64,000 bases of DNA from an uncultured Eubacterium sp. (GTDB taxonomy: Bacteria; Bacillota; Clostridia; Lachnospirales; Lachnospiraceae), in the NCBI GenBank assembly GCA_900550135.1, contig URQO01000002.1:1-64000 (forward strand), in the 5' to 3' direction. The position numbers were made by a program, and so were the translations under genes. Shown piece by piece: positions 25,762 to 34,046 of this stretch. The notes under the pieces were generated by a model. That model did not search any database. It worked only from the letters and a program-made list of their open reading frames with translations, and was not told where the DNA came from. Every line of letters begins with the position of its first letter. Position 1 is the stretch's first letter.

Positions 25762-26015
25762 GAAAAACGTCTCCGTGCTTAACTAAAAGCACAGAGACGT
25801 AAGCTTTACATACGCGGTACCACTCTGTTTCATGTAATACATGCTCTCTACGATACTAATATATCTAATCCTGTAACGGGGATATCCGTCCTTGCCTACT
25901 CACTGCATAACAGCTTCAGCAGGAAGCTCCAAGGCGAGTTCATCAGCTACATCCAATGCCTTGCACCAAACAGCATCTCTCTTTAGTCAGCACACCGATT
26001 ACTACTCCTTTTCAA
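25762..26015 (-). promoter_or_regulatory. T-box riboswitch (leucine, CUC specifier) upstream of leuA
   Basis: Read on minus: stem I begins near GGAGTAGTAA. The specifier region holds GAACTCGCC with a CUC leucine codon at 25936-25938. The T-box sequence AGAGTGGTACCGCG is at 25813-25826. A 14-bp terminator with one G-U pair (25787-25800 with 25767-25780) ends in five Ts at 25762-25766. Uncharged tRNA-Leu would stabilise the antiterminator and allow leuA transcription. Confidence 0.95.
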
Positions 26016-26101
26016 AGCCTTTACTTTTTAGGATGACCATATATTAACACATGCACTTCTTGTTGTATATGGACAAATTTAATCAATTTTATTGATTTTT
26101 T

Positions 26102-26578
26102 TTAATATTTGTGTTCTTTTGAATAATAAGCATTGGCTTCTATAACCTTAGTTCCTGAATATACTTTTACTACTGCTCGTAGTCTATATGTATATCCCTT
26201 TGTCACTGCCTTTGTTTTTCTGAGGCTTTTTGTGCCTGTTCCTGAAAAAGTCTTGCTCCACTGTGCATATTTAGAATATCCACTGTTGTTACCTTTTCTT
26301 TGAAGTGTTAACTCTATTTCAGATTTTTTATTTTCTTTCATTGTTACCATGCCTAAACATGTAGCCTCACCATTTTTCACATTCATATATATATCAAAAG
26401 TTGAAAAATTGTCATAGCACAAATCAATACCACTGCCTAATCCTAATCCATCATCAGGTGTAACTGTAGTTTCGTTTTCTACGTTAGCTTTATTTTCCAC
26501 TCCTGTCATTTCATCTCCCAGTACTGCAGTAGTACACATCATTGTTATTATCATAACACATGCTATTAATTTCTTCAT
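26102..26578 (-). CDS. Small secreted protein of unknown function
   Basis: The 158-residue product has a signal peptide (residues 1-21, MKKLIACVMIITMMC...) and an acidic linker (about 22-45). The mature domain of about 110 residues is rich in Ser, Thr and Tyr and ends in basic strands (GYTYRLRAVVKVYSGTK). The beta-strand pattern is like small extracellular beta-sandwich proteins. I recognise no family with certainty. GGAGG before ATG 26578 and the 17-bp gap to the next secreted-protein gene imply that both are in one operon. Confidence 0.65.
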   Translation of the reverse strand: MKKLIACVMIITMMCTTAVLGDEMTGVENKANVENETTVTPDDGLGLGSGIDLCYDNFSTFDIYMNVKNGEATCLGMVTMKENKKSEIELTLQRKGNNSGYSKYAQWSKTFSGTGTKSLRKTKAVTKGYTYRLRAVVKVYSGTKVIEANAYYSKEHKY

Positions 26579-26595
26579 ATTGTTCCTCCATAATA

Positions 26596-27540
26596 CTATT
26601 TATTTCTTGCGCGATTTGACCATTCTCCATAAATCATTTTTCCATTTTCTTTTGTATAAGCTCTTATTTTAAAATAATAATTTTTATATTTAGTCTTAAG
26701 CACTTTGTAATTGTGATTTCCAACTACCTTATATGTTTTAACTTTTTTATTAAACTTTTTGTTTTTTGAAAGTTTAATTATATAACCTCTTACATTTTTC
26801 TGCTTTGACCAGGTTACTTTTAACTTTTTATTTTTAATCTTAAATTTTAGATTTTTTACCTTCCCCGGAGCAATATTTATTTTTGCTCCAACTCTTATAT
26901 TTGAAAAATCTAATGTAAAGTAATTTGTTCCCAACTGTAGTTTTTTCACAAATTTTTCTTTTAATTTAATTATAAACTGATTGCCATTATTTAAGATTGT
27001 ATAGTTATTTTTATTAACGATATCACCTTTATAAATTAAATTTTCGAATAAATCTACCTGATACTTCTTACCTGTTAATATTAGTTTTGCTTCACCGGTT
27101 CCTTTCAATTTGTTAAATGAATAGTACAAATCTTTTGTTTCAGTCTTACTGGTAACTACATATAATCTTACCGGTATGATTACCTTTTTGAATTCTACGT
27201 TGTAATCATAATACCCATCCTGTAGTTTTTTAAGATAACTTTCTTTTAATGACAATAACACTGTTTTACCTTCACCTGTAATTGTATACTCTGAACCTTG
27301 TACAGTATTTTCACCTAACTTTAGTTGTATAAATTGATCTGCTTCTACTACATTTAAATCTTTTGTAAGGAAATCATCTCCTAAAGAAATTGATGCATTA
27401 CCTGTTCCCTTCCATGTGTCGAATTTTAAATGTACATCTTTAAATGCAACCTGACTCTCTTTGGCACTTACTAGTACAAAAGAACTTAAAATTCCAATTG
27501 TAATACAGGCTAACAATATTAACTTTTTTATCCACTTCAT
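26596..27540 (-). CDS. Secreted protein with two X2-like domains and an FN3-like domain
   Basis: This 314-residue protein has a signal peptide (KLILLACITIGILSSFVLVSA). Two similar domains of about 95 residues follow (about 28-125 and 130-220). Each shows the pattern KGTGxAxLxL, YTI, a Leu-rich strand, KKLQxGxxxxxxxF, which is reminiscent of CBM X2 modules. A C-terminal FN3-like domain (about 222-312) starts KVTWSKQKNVRGYIIKL. It is strongly Lys-rich. It is probably an extracellular adhesion or glycan-binding protein; no enzyme motif is present. GGAGG precedes ATG 27540. Domain names are inference. Confidence 0.65.
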   Translation of the reverse strand: MKWIKKLILLACITIGILSSFVLVSAKESQVAFKDVHLKFDTWKGTGNASISLGDDFLTKDLNVVEADQFIQLKLGENTVQGSEYTITGEGKTVLLSLKESYLKKLQDGYYDYNVEFKKVIIPVRLYVVTSKTETKDLYYSFNKLKGTGEAKLILTGKKYQVDLFENLIYKGDIVNKNNYTILNNGNQFIIKLKEKFVKKLQLGTNYFTLDFSNIRVGAKINIAPGKVKNLKFKIKNKKLKVTWSKQKNVRGYIIKLSKNKKFNKKVKTYKVVGNHNYKVLKTKYKNYYFKIRAYTKENGKMIYGEWSNRARNK

Positions 27541-27624
27541 ATTGTACCTCCATTTTAACTTTTACATAAATTAACATAGTTTATTTTAAATCTTTACCAT
27601 AGTTTTAAATTATTCATGCTCAGC

Positions 27625-27675
27625 CTAGTTGTTCTTACTATAGCTATCACTACTTACTAAATTTTGAATGTACAT
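27625..27675 (-). CDS. Possible 16-codon leader peptide
   Basis: A 16-codon frame (MYIQNLVSSDSYSKNN) starts at ATG 27675 behind a very strong GGAGAGGAGG site and stops at 27625, 84 bases before the secreted-protein gene. The site is stronger than that of most genes here. No gene-like neighbour explains it. It could be an upstream open frame or a chance match. Confidence 0.3.
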   Translation of the reverse strand: MYIQNLVSSDSYSKNN

Positions 27676-27883
27676 TATTGTTGCCTCCTCTCCTAAGTAT
27701 CTCTATAAATAAAGAGTATTTGAACATAAAAAAACAACAATATTTTTTGTAAATATTTTGTTAACATATTATTAATTATATATTAATTTGGCTGTATGAT
27801 AATTTACCGTCTTCTTCTCATATCAAACTTCATCTGTAGCAAAATGTTTTATGTAATAGAATTTTTCTATTATATAAAAGCCA

Positions 27884-27928
27884 AAACCACCATAATGCCA
27901 GATATTTTCCATGACATTATGATGGTTT
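27884..27928. terminator. Hairpin behind the DUF4367 gene
   Basis: 14-bp arms with one G-U pair (27884-27897 and 27915-27928) end in TTTTGGCTTTT on minus. It ends the sigma/DUF4367 operon. The remaining 27541-27883 interval holds only the possible leader peptide and A/T-rich sequence. Confidence 0.65.
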
Positions 27929-27949
27929 ATTTAATTTCTGTTTCTTCTT

Positions 27950-28657
27950 TTATTTTTCTTCCATCACACTTTTTGCGATTTTTATCAGCTCATCTTCTGA
28001 TAAACTATTTACTATTATGGTGTAAAAATAATGATTATTTCTCCATGCCAATATTTTGTTATTTTCTTTGGTAGATAACAAACCAATAGTTCCATTTATG
28101 CTCACTTCACGTACATTTGATTTTTCTGAATCTATGGACACAATGGCATCATCTCTGATTTGTTTGTACAAAATAATATCATCTGTTTCTTTTCCCTGAT
28201 ACTCCACATACAAATAATCTTCAGTTTTATTTTCTTCCACAGCACGATAGTCTTTTGGCATATATGTAGGATAATATTCCACCGTAGGTCCGATTTCCAG
28301 ATTGCTTGCTCTTGTTTCATCCCTTCTTCCTGCACGCTCACTGTCGCTAATCTCTAAAACAGTGTTATCATCATTTTGCATAACCCAAAAGTTTAATGTC
28401 TGCTTTCTTACTGCCGGAACGGATATAATACAAACATTGGTTGCCATAATTATAGCAAGCATAGCAACTGCCACCTTTGACCATGTAGGCATTTTTCTTT
28501 TTTTCAAGTTATATTCCACTCTGTCATATAACCTGTCAAATCTTTCCAACTCCCTGTCAGGTATCTTTTTGTTCTCCAGTTCCTTCATATCACAATCTGC
28601 CTGATTTTGCCTAATCTCTGCTATCTCTTTTGCTATCTCTTTAATATCTTTATTCAT
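27950..28657 (-). CDS. Membrane-anchored DUF4367 protein, likely anti-sigma factor
   Basis: The 235-residue protein has a cytoplasmic N-terminal helix-rich region of about 65 residues, one membrane segment (VAVAMLAIIMATNVCIISV, about 62-82) and an extracytoplasmic domain. The C-terminal part (about 125-233, VEYYPTYMPKDYRAVEE onward) fits DUF4367. Such a layout, one gene behind an ECF sigma factor with an 8-base overlap, is typical of a membrane anti-sigma factor that senses an envelope signal. No zinc HxxxCxxC motif is present in the N-terminus, so it would be a non-ZAS type. The role is inference from context. Confidence 0.75.
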   Translation of the reverse strand: MNKDIKEIAKEIAEIRQNQADCDMKELENKKIPDRELERFDRLYDRVEYNLKKRKMPTWSKVAVAMLAIIMATNVCIISVPAVRKQTLNFWVMQNDDNTVLEISDSERAGRRDETRASNLEIGPTVEYYPTYMPKDYRAVEENKTEDYLYVEYQGKETDDIILYKQIRDDAIVSIDSEKSNVREVSINGTIGLLSTKENNKILAWRNNHYFYTIIVNSLSEDELIKIAKSVMEEK

Positions 28658-29189
28658 TCTCCACCTCTTTCATTGCCCTTCTTAGCTTATCCATTGCTCT
28701 ATTTATGTAAGTAGAAACATGTGAAACTTTCAAATCACATACATCTGCAATTTCCTTATTGGAAAACTCCAGCTCATATTTGTATTTGATAAGGTTTCTG
28801 TCCAACTCACTGATTTTATACATAGCCTGTTCATATACACGGAGATATTCTTTTTGCATAATATCCTTTAACGTGTCGTCTGTATAAAAGAGACTGATGT
28901 CAAAAAATTCCTTTTCTATTTTTTCTTTTGTATCATTGTGCCTTTGCTCTTTTTTAAGCCAGTATATTGCCTTATTTTTGGCAATACATAGCATATATCC
29001 ACGTCTTTTTGTCTCTGTTAAGCTGTAAATTGTATCAAAATACTCTATAACACTAATAAATGTCTCCTGTACTATATCGGCAGCCAGATCATAATCCTTT
29101 ATCACGTCATAAGCTGTTTTTGCCAATAAATTAAAGTACTGACCATACCATTCCTTAATAACTTTCTTTTTATTTATCTTTTTCTTCAT
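28650..29189 (-). CDS. ECF-type RNA polymerase sigma factor
   Basis: This 179-residue protein has region 2 at about 12-85 (DYDLAADIVQETFISVIEYFD, then RRGYMLCIAKNKAIYWLKKE for -10 recognition). Region 4 is at about 115-170 (ELDRNLIKYKYELEFSNKEIADVCDL, VSTYINRAMDKLRRAM). It overlaps the DUF4367 gene by eight bases. No convincing ribosome binding site precedes ATG 29189, and the murA terminator ends only 14 bases upstream, so expression may be low. Target promoters are unknown. Confidence 0.88.
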   Translation of the reverse strand: MKKKINKKKVIKEWYGQYFNLLAKTAYDVIKDYDLAADIVQETFISVIEYFDTIYSLTETKRRGYMLCIAKNKAIYWLKKEQRHNDTKEKIEKEFFDISLFYTDDTLKDIMQKEYLRVYEQAMYKISELDRNLIKYKYELEFSNKEIADVCDLKVSHVSTYINRAMDKLRRAMKEVENE

Positions 29190-29202
29190 TGTATCTGTAT
29201 AT

Positions 29203-29237
29203 CAAAAACAACAGCCGGGCATATAATCCCAGCTGTT
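29203..29237 (-). terminator. Terminator behind murA
   Basis: 10-bp arms AACAGCTGGG and CCCGGCTGTT (29228-29237 and 29210-29219, one G-U) are followed on minus by GTTTTTG. It separates murA from the ECF sigma gene. Confidence 0.8.
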
Positions 29238-29243
29238 ATACTA

Positions 29244-30536
29244 TCATCCAACTTTCAATTTAAATTTCTGTTCTTCCTGTTCAGTATCAACCTTTGTAAT
29301 AATAGCTCCCAGCCCAGCAAGTTTTTCTTCAAACTTCTCATAGCCTCTTTTGATGTATACAATGTCGCTAACAGTAGTAAAGCCTTCTGCTGCAAGACCT
29401 GCAATAACCAATGCTGCCCCTGCTCTTAAATCCGGAGCAGAAACATTCGCTCCCTCAAGACTTCCTACTCCTGTAATAATTGCTGTATTTCCTTCTACCT
29501 TGTTGATGGCACCCATTCTAGTCAATTCAGCCATGTATTTGAATCTGTTTTCAAAAATACTTTCTGTAACTGTGCTGACACCATTTGCCATAGACAATAC
29601 TGTAGCCATCTGTGGTTGCATATCAGTAGGGAATCCCGGATATGGCAATGTTTTGATATTGGCATTTCTAATAAAATCTCCTGCCTTAACCTTTACTGCA
29701 TCATCCAATTCCTCAACTGTACATCCCATTTCAATAAGCTTTGAAGTAATGCACTCCAAATGTCTTGGAATAACATTTTTTACTAAAACTTCTCCACCTG
29801 TAGCTGCTGCTGCACACATAAATGTACCTGCCTCAATCTGATCAGGGATAGTCGAATAAACTGTACCATGTAATCTTGGTACACCTGTAATTCTTATTTT
29901 GTCTGTACCGGCACCTCTAATATCTGCGCCCATACTGTTTAACATGTTGGCAACATCTACTACGTGTGGCTCTTTTGCTGCATTTTCAATAACTGTTCTG
30001 CCTTCTGCACGAACTGCTGCCAACATAACATTGATGGTAGCTCCTACTGAAGATACATCAAAGAAAATATGGTTTCCAACCAACTGTTCTGAGAATGCAT
30101 TAAGCATGCCATGGTCCTGAATAACCTCTGCACCTAAAGCTCTAAATCCCTTTAAATGCTGGTCAATAGGACGCGCGCCAATAACACATCCTCCCGGAAG
30201 TGCCACTTCTGCTTTGTGGAACTTGCCAAGCAATGCTCCCAACAAATAATAGGAAGCTCTGATTTTTCTCATCTGTTCTTCTTCAACAACATGTGATGTT
30301 ATTGTTTTTCCATTTATAATAACTGTGTGTCTATCTACTCTTTTTATAGTAGCTCCAATAGTTTCTATTGCATCTATCAACTGATTTATATCACTTACAT
30401 CAGGTAAGTTTTCTATCGTAACGTCTTCATCGGCCATAATTGCCGCTGCTATAAGCGCCAAAGCAGCATTCTTTGCACCACTTATCTCAACCTCGCCATT
30501 GAGTGAAACTCCACCCTTTATAACATACTTCTCCAT
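29244..30536 (-). CDS. murA: UDP-N-acetylglucosamine 1-carboxyvinyltransferase
   Basis: This 430-residue enzyme transfers enolpyruvate from PEP to UDP-GlcNAc, the first committed step of peptidoglycan synthesis and the fosfomycin target. Seen: the N-terminal GGVSLNGEVEISGAKNAAL with the catalytic Lys, the active-site loop PGGCVIGARPIDQH carrying the fosfomycin-sensitive Cys (about 117), and TVYSTIPDQIEAGTFM. Length is normal. GGTGG precedes ATG 30536. Firmicutes often have two MurA paralogs; which one this is cannot be told. Confidence 0.96.
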   Translation of the reverse strand: MEKYVIKGGVSLNGEVEISGAKNAALALIAAAIMADEDVTIENLPDVSDINQLIDAIETIGATIKRVDRHTVIINGKTITSHVVEEEQMRKIRASYYLLGALLGKFHKAEVALPGGCVIGARPIDQHLKGFRALGAEVIQDHGMLNAFSEQLVGNHIFFDVSSVGATINVMLAAVRAEGRTVIENAAKEPHVVDVANMLNSMGADIRGAGTDKIRITGVPRLHGTVYSTIPDQIEAGTFMCAAAATGGEVLVKNVIPRHLECITSKLIEMGCTVEELDDAVKVKAGDFIRNANIKTLPYPGFPTDMQPQMATVLSMANGVSTVTESIFENRFKYMAELTRMGAINKVEGNTAIITGVGSLEGANVSAPDLRAGAALVIAGLAAEGFTTVSDIVYIKRGYEKFEEKLAGLGAIITKVDTEQEEQKFKLKVG

Positions 30537-30642
30537 TTATCCACCTCGGGTTATATGTAAATTTATATCTATATTTCGTCAATTATCGTCTTGTAAATTG
30601 CACGCAAAAATAACGTACATATATTTTTACGCACTTTTAAAC

Positions 30643-30670
30643 ATTATAGCATAATATCTTTCTTTGTAAA
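30643..30670 (-). promoter_or_regulatory. Promoter of murA
   Basis: Minus strand: TTTACA -35 (30665-30670), 16-bp spacer, TGC-extended TATAAT -10 (30643-30648). The predicted leader is about 100 nt and includes an imperfect dyad at about 30603-30632. Confidence 0.7.
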
Positions 30671-30680
30671 CCACATAAAG

Positions 30681-30725
30681 AACACAATTTATAATTTTAT
30701 TTTATGTTTTATTATAAATTGTGTT
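30681..30725. terminator. Hairpin behind the M23 peptidase gene
   Basis: Perfect 14-bp A/T-rich arms (30681-30694 and 30712-30725) with a 17-base loop lie between the M23 gene and the murA promoter. The U-run is weak, so it is a modest terminator. Confidence 0.55.
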
Positions 30726-30733
30726 ACTTTTTC

Positions 30734-30828
30734 TGTTAATATGCAAACGCTTGATTCACTTTTATGTTAATATGCATCCACCTACTCTATTTTTTATCTT
30801 AATACGCAACCATTGGATTTATTTTTAC
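30734..30828. repeat. Three degenerate 31-32-bp repeats at the 3' end of the M23 gene
   Basis: Units starting at 30734, 30765 and 30797 share TNTTAATANGCANNC. The third contains the last codons and the stop (30799-30801) of the M23 gene; the first two lie beyond the stop and look like decayed copies of the gene end. Confidence 0.65.
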
Positions 30829-31590
30829 ATCGTTTTTTATAAGTTCAAAATGCAAATGGGGACCTGTGCTGTCTCCTGTATTTCCACTAAGACCTATAAT
30901 CTGTCCCTGCTCTACCTTTTCGCCCACTTTTACATTTAACTGAGACATATGGGCATACCTTGTTTTTATGTTATTTCCATGATTAATAAGTACATTATAT
31001 CCATAACTTTGGCTGTAATAAGAAAGTTCTACTATGCCACTTTTTACTGCGTACACATCGGTACCAACGAGGACGGCAATATCCTGTCCTTTATGGGGAG
31101 TCTGTCTGTTTTCCCCATCATTAAATCCTGAACTTGTCCACCCACCTTTTACCGGCATAATAAAAAACCAGGGAGACTTGCCTTTGTTTGCTGCCTTGTT
31201 TTCTCCCTGGTTTCTTATACTTAAATCTTTATTATCCAACCGTTTTTTATTAATTATTTTTTCATCTGTTGATTTTATGTCCATAGTTTTTACATTTTTT
31301 GTTTTTATATCTGTAGTTTTTTCATGTGTATTTCTAAACTTAGTTTCTTTATCTTCAACTGAATCTTGTAAGTTACCTGTAGTTCTACTGTAGTTTTGTA
31401 CGTTGTTGTTTTTCTTAATATGTGCATTACTTTTTTTATTAACTATATAATTATGTTCGTTAATAAATTCCTGTGCATATATTTGTATTATTTGTTCTTT
31501 AAAAATATAATTTGTCATCATTAGTACAATACATACCAAAAGAACAGGAAGCCATTTGCCCCGCTCTATTAAATGACTAAGTTTAAAAAT
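30799..31590 (-). CDS. M23-family metallopeptidase, membrane-anchored, apparent ATT start
   Basis: The C-terminal domain (about 150-260 of 263) is a LytM-type M23 peptidase: PHKGQD (zinc His and Asp), TRYAHMSQL, KVEQGQIIGLSGNTGDSTGPHLHFEL (second zinc His; quoted in parts). It would cut peptide cross-links in peptidoglycan. The middle is a Lys/Asn/Thr-rich linker. The first normal start (TTG 31539) would cut off most of the membrane anchor (ERGKWLPVLLVCIVLMM) and lacks a ribosome binding site. Reading back to an ATT at 31590, eight bases behind GGAGG, restores a basic N-terminus and full helix. It is coupled to aroK, whose stop is three bases upstream. A SpoIIQ-like role is possible but unproven. 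Confidence 0.8.
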   Translation of the reverse strand: MFKLSHLIERGKWLPVLLVCIVLMMTNYIFKEQIIQIYAQEFINEHNYIVNKKSNAHIKKNNNVQNYSRTTGNLQDSVEDKETKFRNTHEKTTDIKTKNVKTMDIKSTDEKIINKKRLDNKDLSIRNQGENKAANKGKSPWFFIMPVKGGWTSSGFNDGENRQTPHKGQDIAVLVGTDVYAVKSGIVELSYYSQSYGYNVLINHGNNIKTRYAHMSQLNVKVGEKVEQGQIIGLSGNTGDSTGPHLHFELIKNDVKINPMVAY

Positions 31591-31593
31591 AAT

Positions 31594-32103
31594 TTATTCC
31601 TCCAACTTTTTTACGATTTTGTTTACTGTATCAGTAATTGAACAACCATGTTCATTTACTATTATATCCGCATATTTTTTATATAACGGTGTTCTTTCAT
31701 AAAATAAATCTTTTAAAGTCTGATTTTTTTTCAAAACCACTCCACGCTTTTCAAGACTTCCAAGTCTTCTTGATAAAGAATACAAATCAAGTTTCAAGTA
31801 TACTACTGTACCAATTTCTCTCAGATGCTCCATGGCTTCTTCTCCATAAACCACGCTTCCACCTGTTGCAATAATGGACTTTTCCACATCTAGACCTGCA
31901 TTAATTTCATTTTCAATTTTTACAAATTCATCTATTCCATCCTGAGCGATAATGTCCTTTAACAACCTTCCTGTTTTTTCCTGAATAACAAGATCAGAAT
32001 CCACAAATTTGTAGCCTAATATTTTTGCAAGTACTACTCCTATTGTGCTCTTTCCTACTCCCGGCATTCCAATTAATATAATGTTGTTTTTGTTTCCCTT
32101 CAT
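31594..32103 (-). CDS. aroK: Shikimate kinase
   Basis: This 169-residue enzyme phosphorylates shikimate in the chorismate pathway. It has the Walker A loop GMPGVGKSTIG (about 12-22), the substrate motif DSDLVIQEKTG (about 35-45), ATGGSVVYGEEAM (GGG-type shikimate site, about 79), and a lid region with Arg (RTPLYKKYAD). Length is normal. AGGAGA precedes ATG 32103. It is followed at once by the M23 gene in the same frame, with the Shine-Dalgarno of that gene inside the aroK 3' end. Confidence 0.95.
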   Translation of the reverse strand: MKGNKNNIILIGMPGVGKSTIGVVLAKILGYKFVDSDLVIQEKTGRLLKDIIAQDGIDEFVKIENEINAGLDVEKSIIATGGSVVYGEEAMEHLREIGTVVYLKLDLYSLSRRLGSLEKRGVVLKKNQTLKDLFYERTPLYKKYADIIVNEHGCSITDTVNKIVKKLEE

Positions 32104-32135
32104 AAATTCTCTCCTACGTATAAATATTTTTCAGT

Positions 32136-33368
32136 TTAATTCTCTTTTTTCATCAAACTTGCCCTTTTTACGGCATCATCTCCGTATTTGTTTTTGATGG
32201 CATCAAGTGCCTTGTCCAATTTTTCCATTTTTTCTCTGGATGGCTTTGCTACAGCATCCCTTTGCTGATTGTTTATAATATCTAAAATAGACAACTGCTC
32301 CGGTTCTTTTTCTTCCAAAAGATTGGTGGTTCTAATCCCCAGCAATCTGACCGGTGTAGTATTCCAAAGTTGTTCAAACAACACCTTCACCATGTTGTAT
32401 ATTTCAGTACCTGAATCTGTTGCTGTATCTATTGTAGTTTGTCTTGAAGATTTTGTGAAATCGTTATACTTTACTTCAACTGCAATTGTTTTTGCTTTTT
32501 GTTTTTTATTTCTTAATCTTCCACCTACTTTTTCAGATAAACGTAACAGTACATTGTTTATTTCATCTATGTTGTCTAAGTCTTTTGGAAGAGTTGTTGA
32601 ATTTCCAACTCCTTTTAATTCTTCCTTTTCAGTTTTTACAACGCTATTGTCTATGCCGTTGGCATATTGCCACAAAATTCTTCCATGACTTTTTAGGTGA
32701 GACTCCATTATATTTTCAGGACTATTTGCAAGTTGACCGATTGTGAAAATTCCCAACTTGTGCAAAGTTTCCACGCTGGATTTCCCTGCCATAAACAAAT
32801 CTTCTATATTAAGATGCCACATTTTCTCTTTTATTTCATTTTTGTATAATGTATGAACCTTGTCAGGCTTTTCAAAATCTGATGCCATCTTAGCCAATAC
32901 TTTTACATCTGATATGCCAATGTTCACTGTGTAACCAAATTTGTTTCGCACTGCATCCTTTATAGTATAAGCTGCTTCAATTGGTGAATCATATTTATTT
33001 TTTATACCTGTAAAATCCATATAGCATTCATCAACACTGACCTGTTCAATGTCCGGCGTAAAAGTTCTAAGAAAATTCATCAGTTCCCTACTTCTTTTCT
33101 CATAATAATTATGATCAGGTGGTATCATTTCTAAGTCAGGACATTTTTTCAAAGCATTAACTACAGGCTCTCCTGTTACAATGCCATACTTTTTTGCAGG
33201 AATAGACTTAGCAAGAACTATTCCATGTCTTTTTTCTTTGTCACCACCTATTATACAGGGAATTGTTCTTATATCCTTTGTATGTCCATTCCTAAGAAGT
33301 CTTACTGCGCTCCAACTTAAAAATGCTGAATTTACATCTATATGAAAAATAATTTTGTCATTTTCCAA
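32136..33368 (-). CDS. dinB: DNA polymerase IV (Y-family)
   Basis: This 410-residue translesion polymerase has the catalytic motifs FHIDVNSAFLSW (first metal Asp, about residue 10) and EQVSVDECYMDF (second Asp/Glu pair, about 108). It also has the thumb and little-finger regions; the C-terminal LSILDI is near a clamp-binding position. An HhH region is near MAGKSSVETLHKLGI. The start is TTG 33368; no in-frame ATG is better placed and the upstream AAAGAG is weak, so low translation is likely. It lies 33 bp upstream of aroK on the same strand. Confidence 0.93.
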   Translation of the reverse strand: MENDKIIFHIDVNSAFLSWSAVRLLRNGHTKDIRTIPCIIGGDKEKRHGIVLAKSIPAKKYGIVTGEPVVNALKKCPDLEMIPPDHNYYEKRSRELMNFLRTFTPDIEQVSVDECYMDFTGIKNKYDSPIEAAYTIKDAVRNKFGYTVNIGISDVKVLAKMASDFEKPDKVHTLYKNEIKEKMWHLNIEDLFMAGKSSVETLHKLGIFTIGQLANSPENIMESHLKSHGRILWQYANGIDNSVVKTEKEELKGVGNSTTLPKDLDNIDEINNVLLRLSEKVGGRLRNKKQKAKTIAVEVKYNDFTKSSRQTTIDTATDSGTEIYNMVKVLFEQLWNTTPVRLLGIRTTNLLEEKEPEQLSILDIINNQQRDAVAKPSREKMEKLDKALDAIKNKYGDDAVKRASLMKKEN

Positions 33369-33455
33369 AGTTTTTACTCTTTCTTTTTTATTGTTTCTTT
33401 AGGTTAATATTTTTCTGACATTGTTGCTTATATTTTAAGCAATGTGGCAGGCATT

Positions 33456-34028
33456 TTATCTTCTTTTTCCTCTTTTAACAGAATAACCAAACTTTCCTAT
33501 TTTCTTTCCTGTAACATAATATTGCCCGTGTGAATAAACAATAGGCTTTGCTTTTGCCAAGTCAAATTTGCCTTTTTCATCCATATACTGCTTGTCTGCA
33601 TGTACACACAACACCTTTGCCAAAAACATATCATGTGTTCCAAGATGTGTTACACTAACCACTTCACATTCTATGTTAACAGGACTATCTTTTAAAAGTG
33701 GTGCCTTTACATATTTTGCTTTTTCTGTAATCAGTTTCATTTTTTCAAACTTGTTTTCATCTCTGCCTGACTTTACTCCACAATAATCAGTGGCTTTTGC
33801 CAGTTTCTCAGTTGTAAGATTAATAACAAACTGTCCTGTTTCCTGTATCATGTCATATGAATGTCTTGATGGTCTTACTGAAATATAGACCATTGCAGGA
33901 TCAGAACATACAGTCCCTGTCCAAGCTACTGTAAATACATTGTCATTTCCTTTATTGTCTGCTACTGTTACCAATACTGCCGGTATTGGATAAAGCATGT
34001 TGCCCGGTTTCCAAACTTCCTTTGCCAT
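33456..34028 (-). CDS. Flavin reductase-like (flavoredoxin-type) FMN-binding protein
   Basis: The 190-residue protein matches the flavin reductase-like domain family: an N-terminal PIPAVLVTVADNKGNDNVFTV segment (split-barrel strand), WTGTVCSDPAMVYISVRP for FMN phosphate contacts, the conserved RHSYDMI, and GQFVINL. Family members bind FMN and act as reductases or electron carriers; the partner is not evident. GGAGG precedes ATG 34028. It follows the NTF2-like membrane protein gene by 18 bp, so the two may be co-transcribed. Confidence 0.88.
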   Translation of the reverse strand: MAKEVWKPGNMLYPIPAVLVTVADNKGNDNVFTVAWTGTVCSDPAMVYISVRPSRHSYDMIQETGQFVINLTTEKLAKATDYCGVKSGRDENKFEKMKLITEKAKYVKAPLLKDSPVNIECEVVSVTHLGTHDMFLAKVLCVHADKQYMDEKGKFDLAKAKPIVYSHGQYYVTGKKIGKFGYSVKRGKRR

Positions 34029-34046
34029 TTTTACCTCCCGATAATT

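Noticed and set aside
26031..26101. Terminator behind the small secreted protein gene (AATCAAT/ATTGATT)
   Set aside because: The 7-bp A/T stem is weak and the T-run is on the wrong side for the minus-strand gene.
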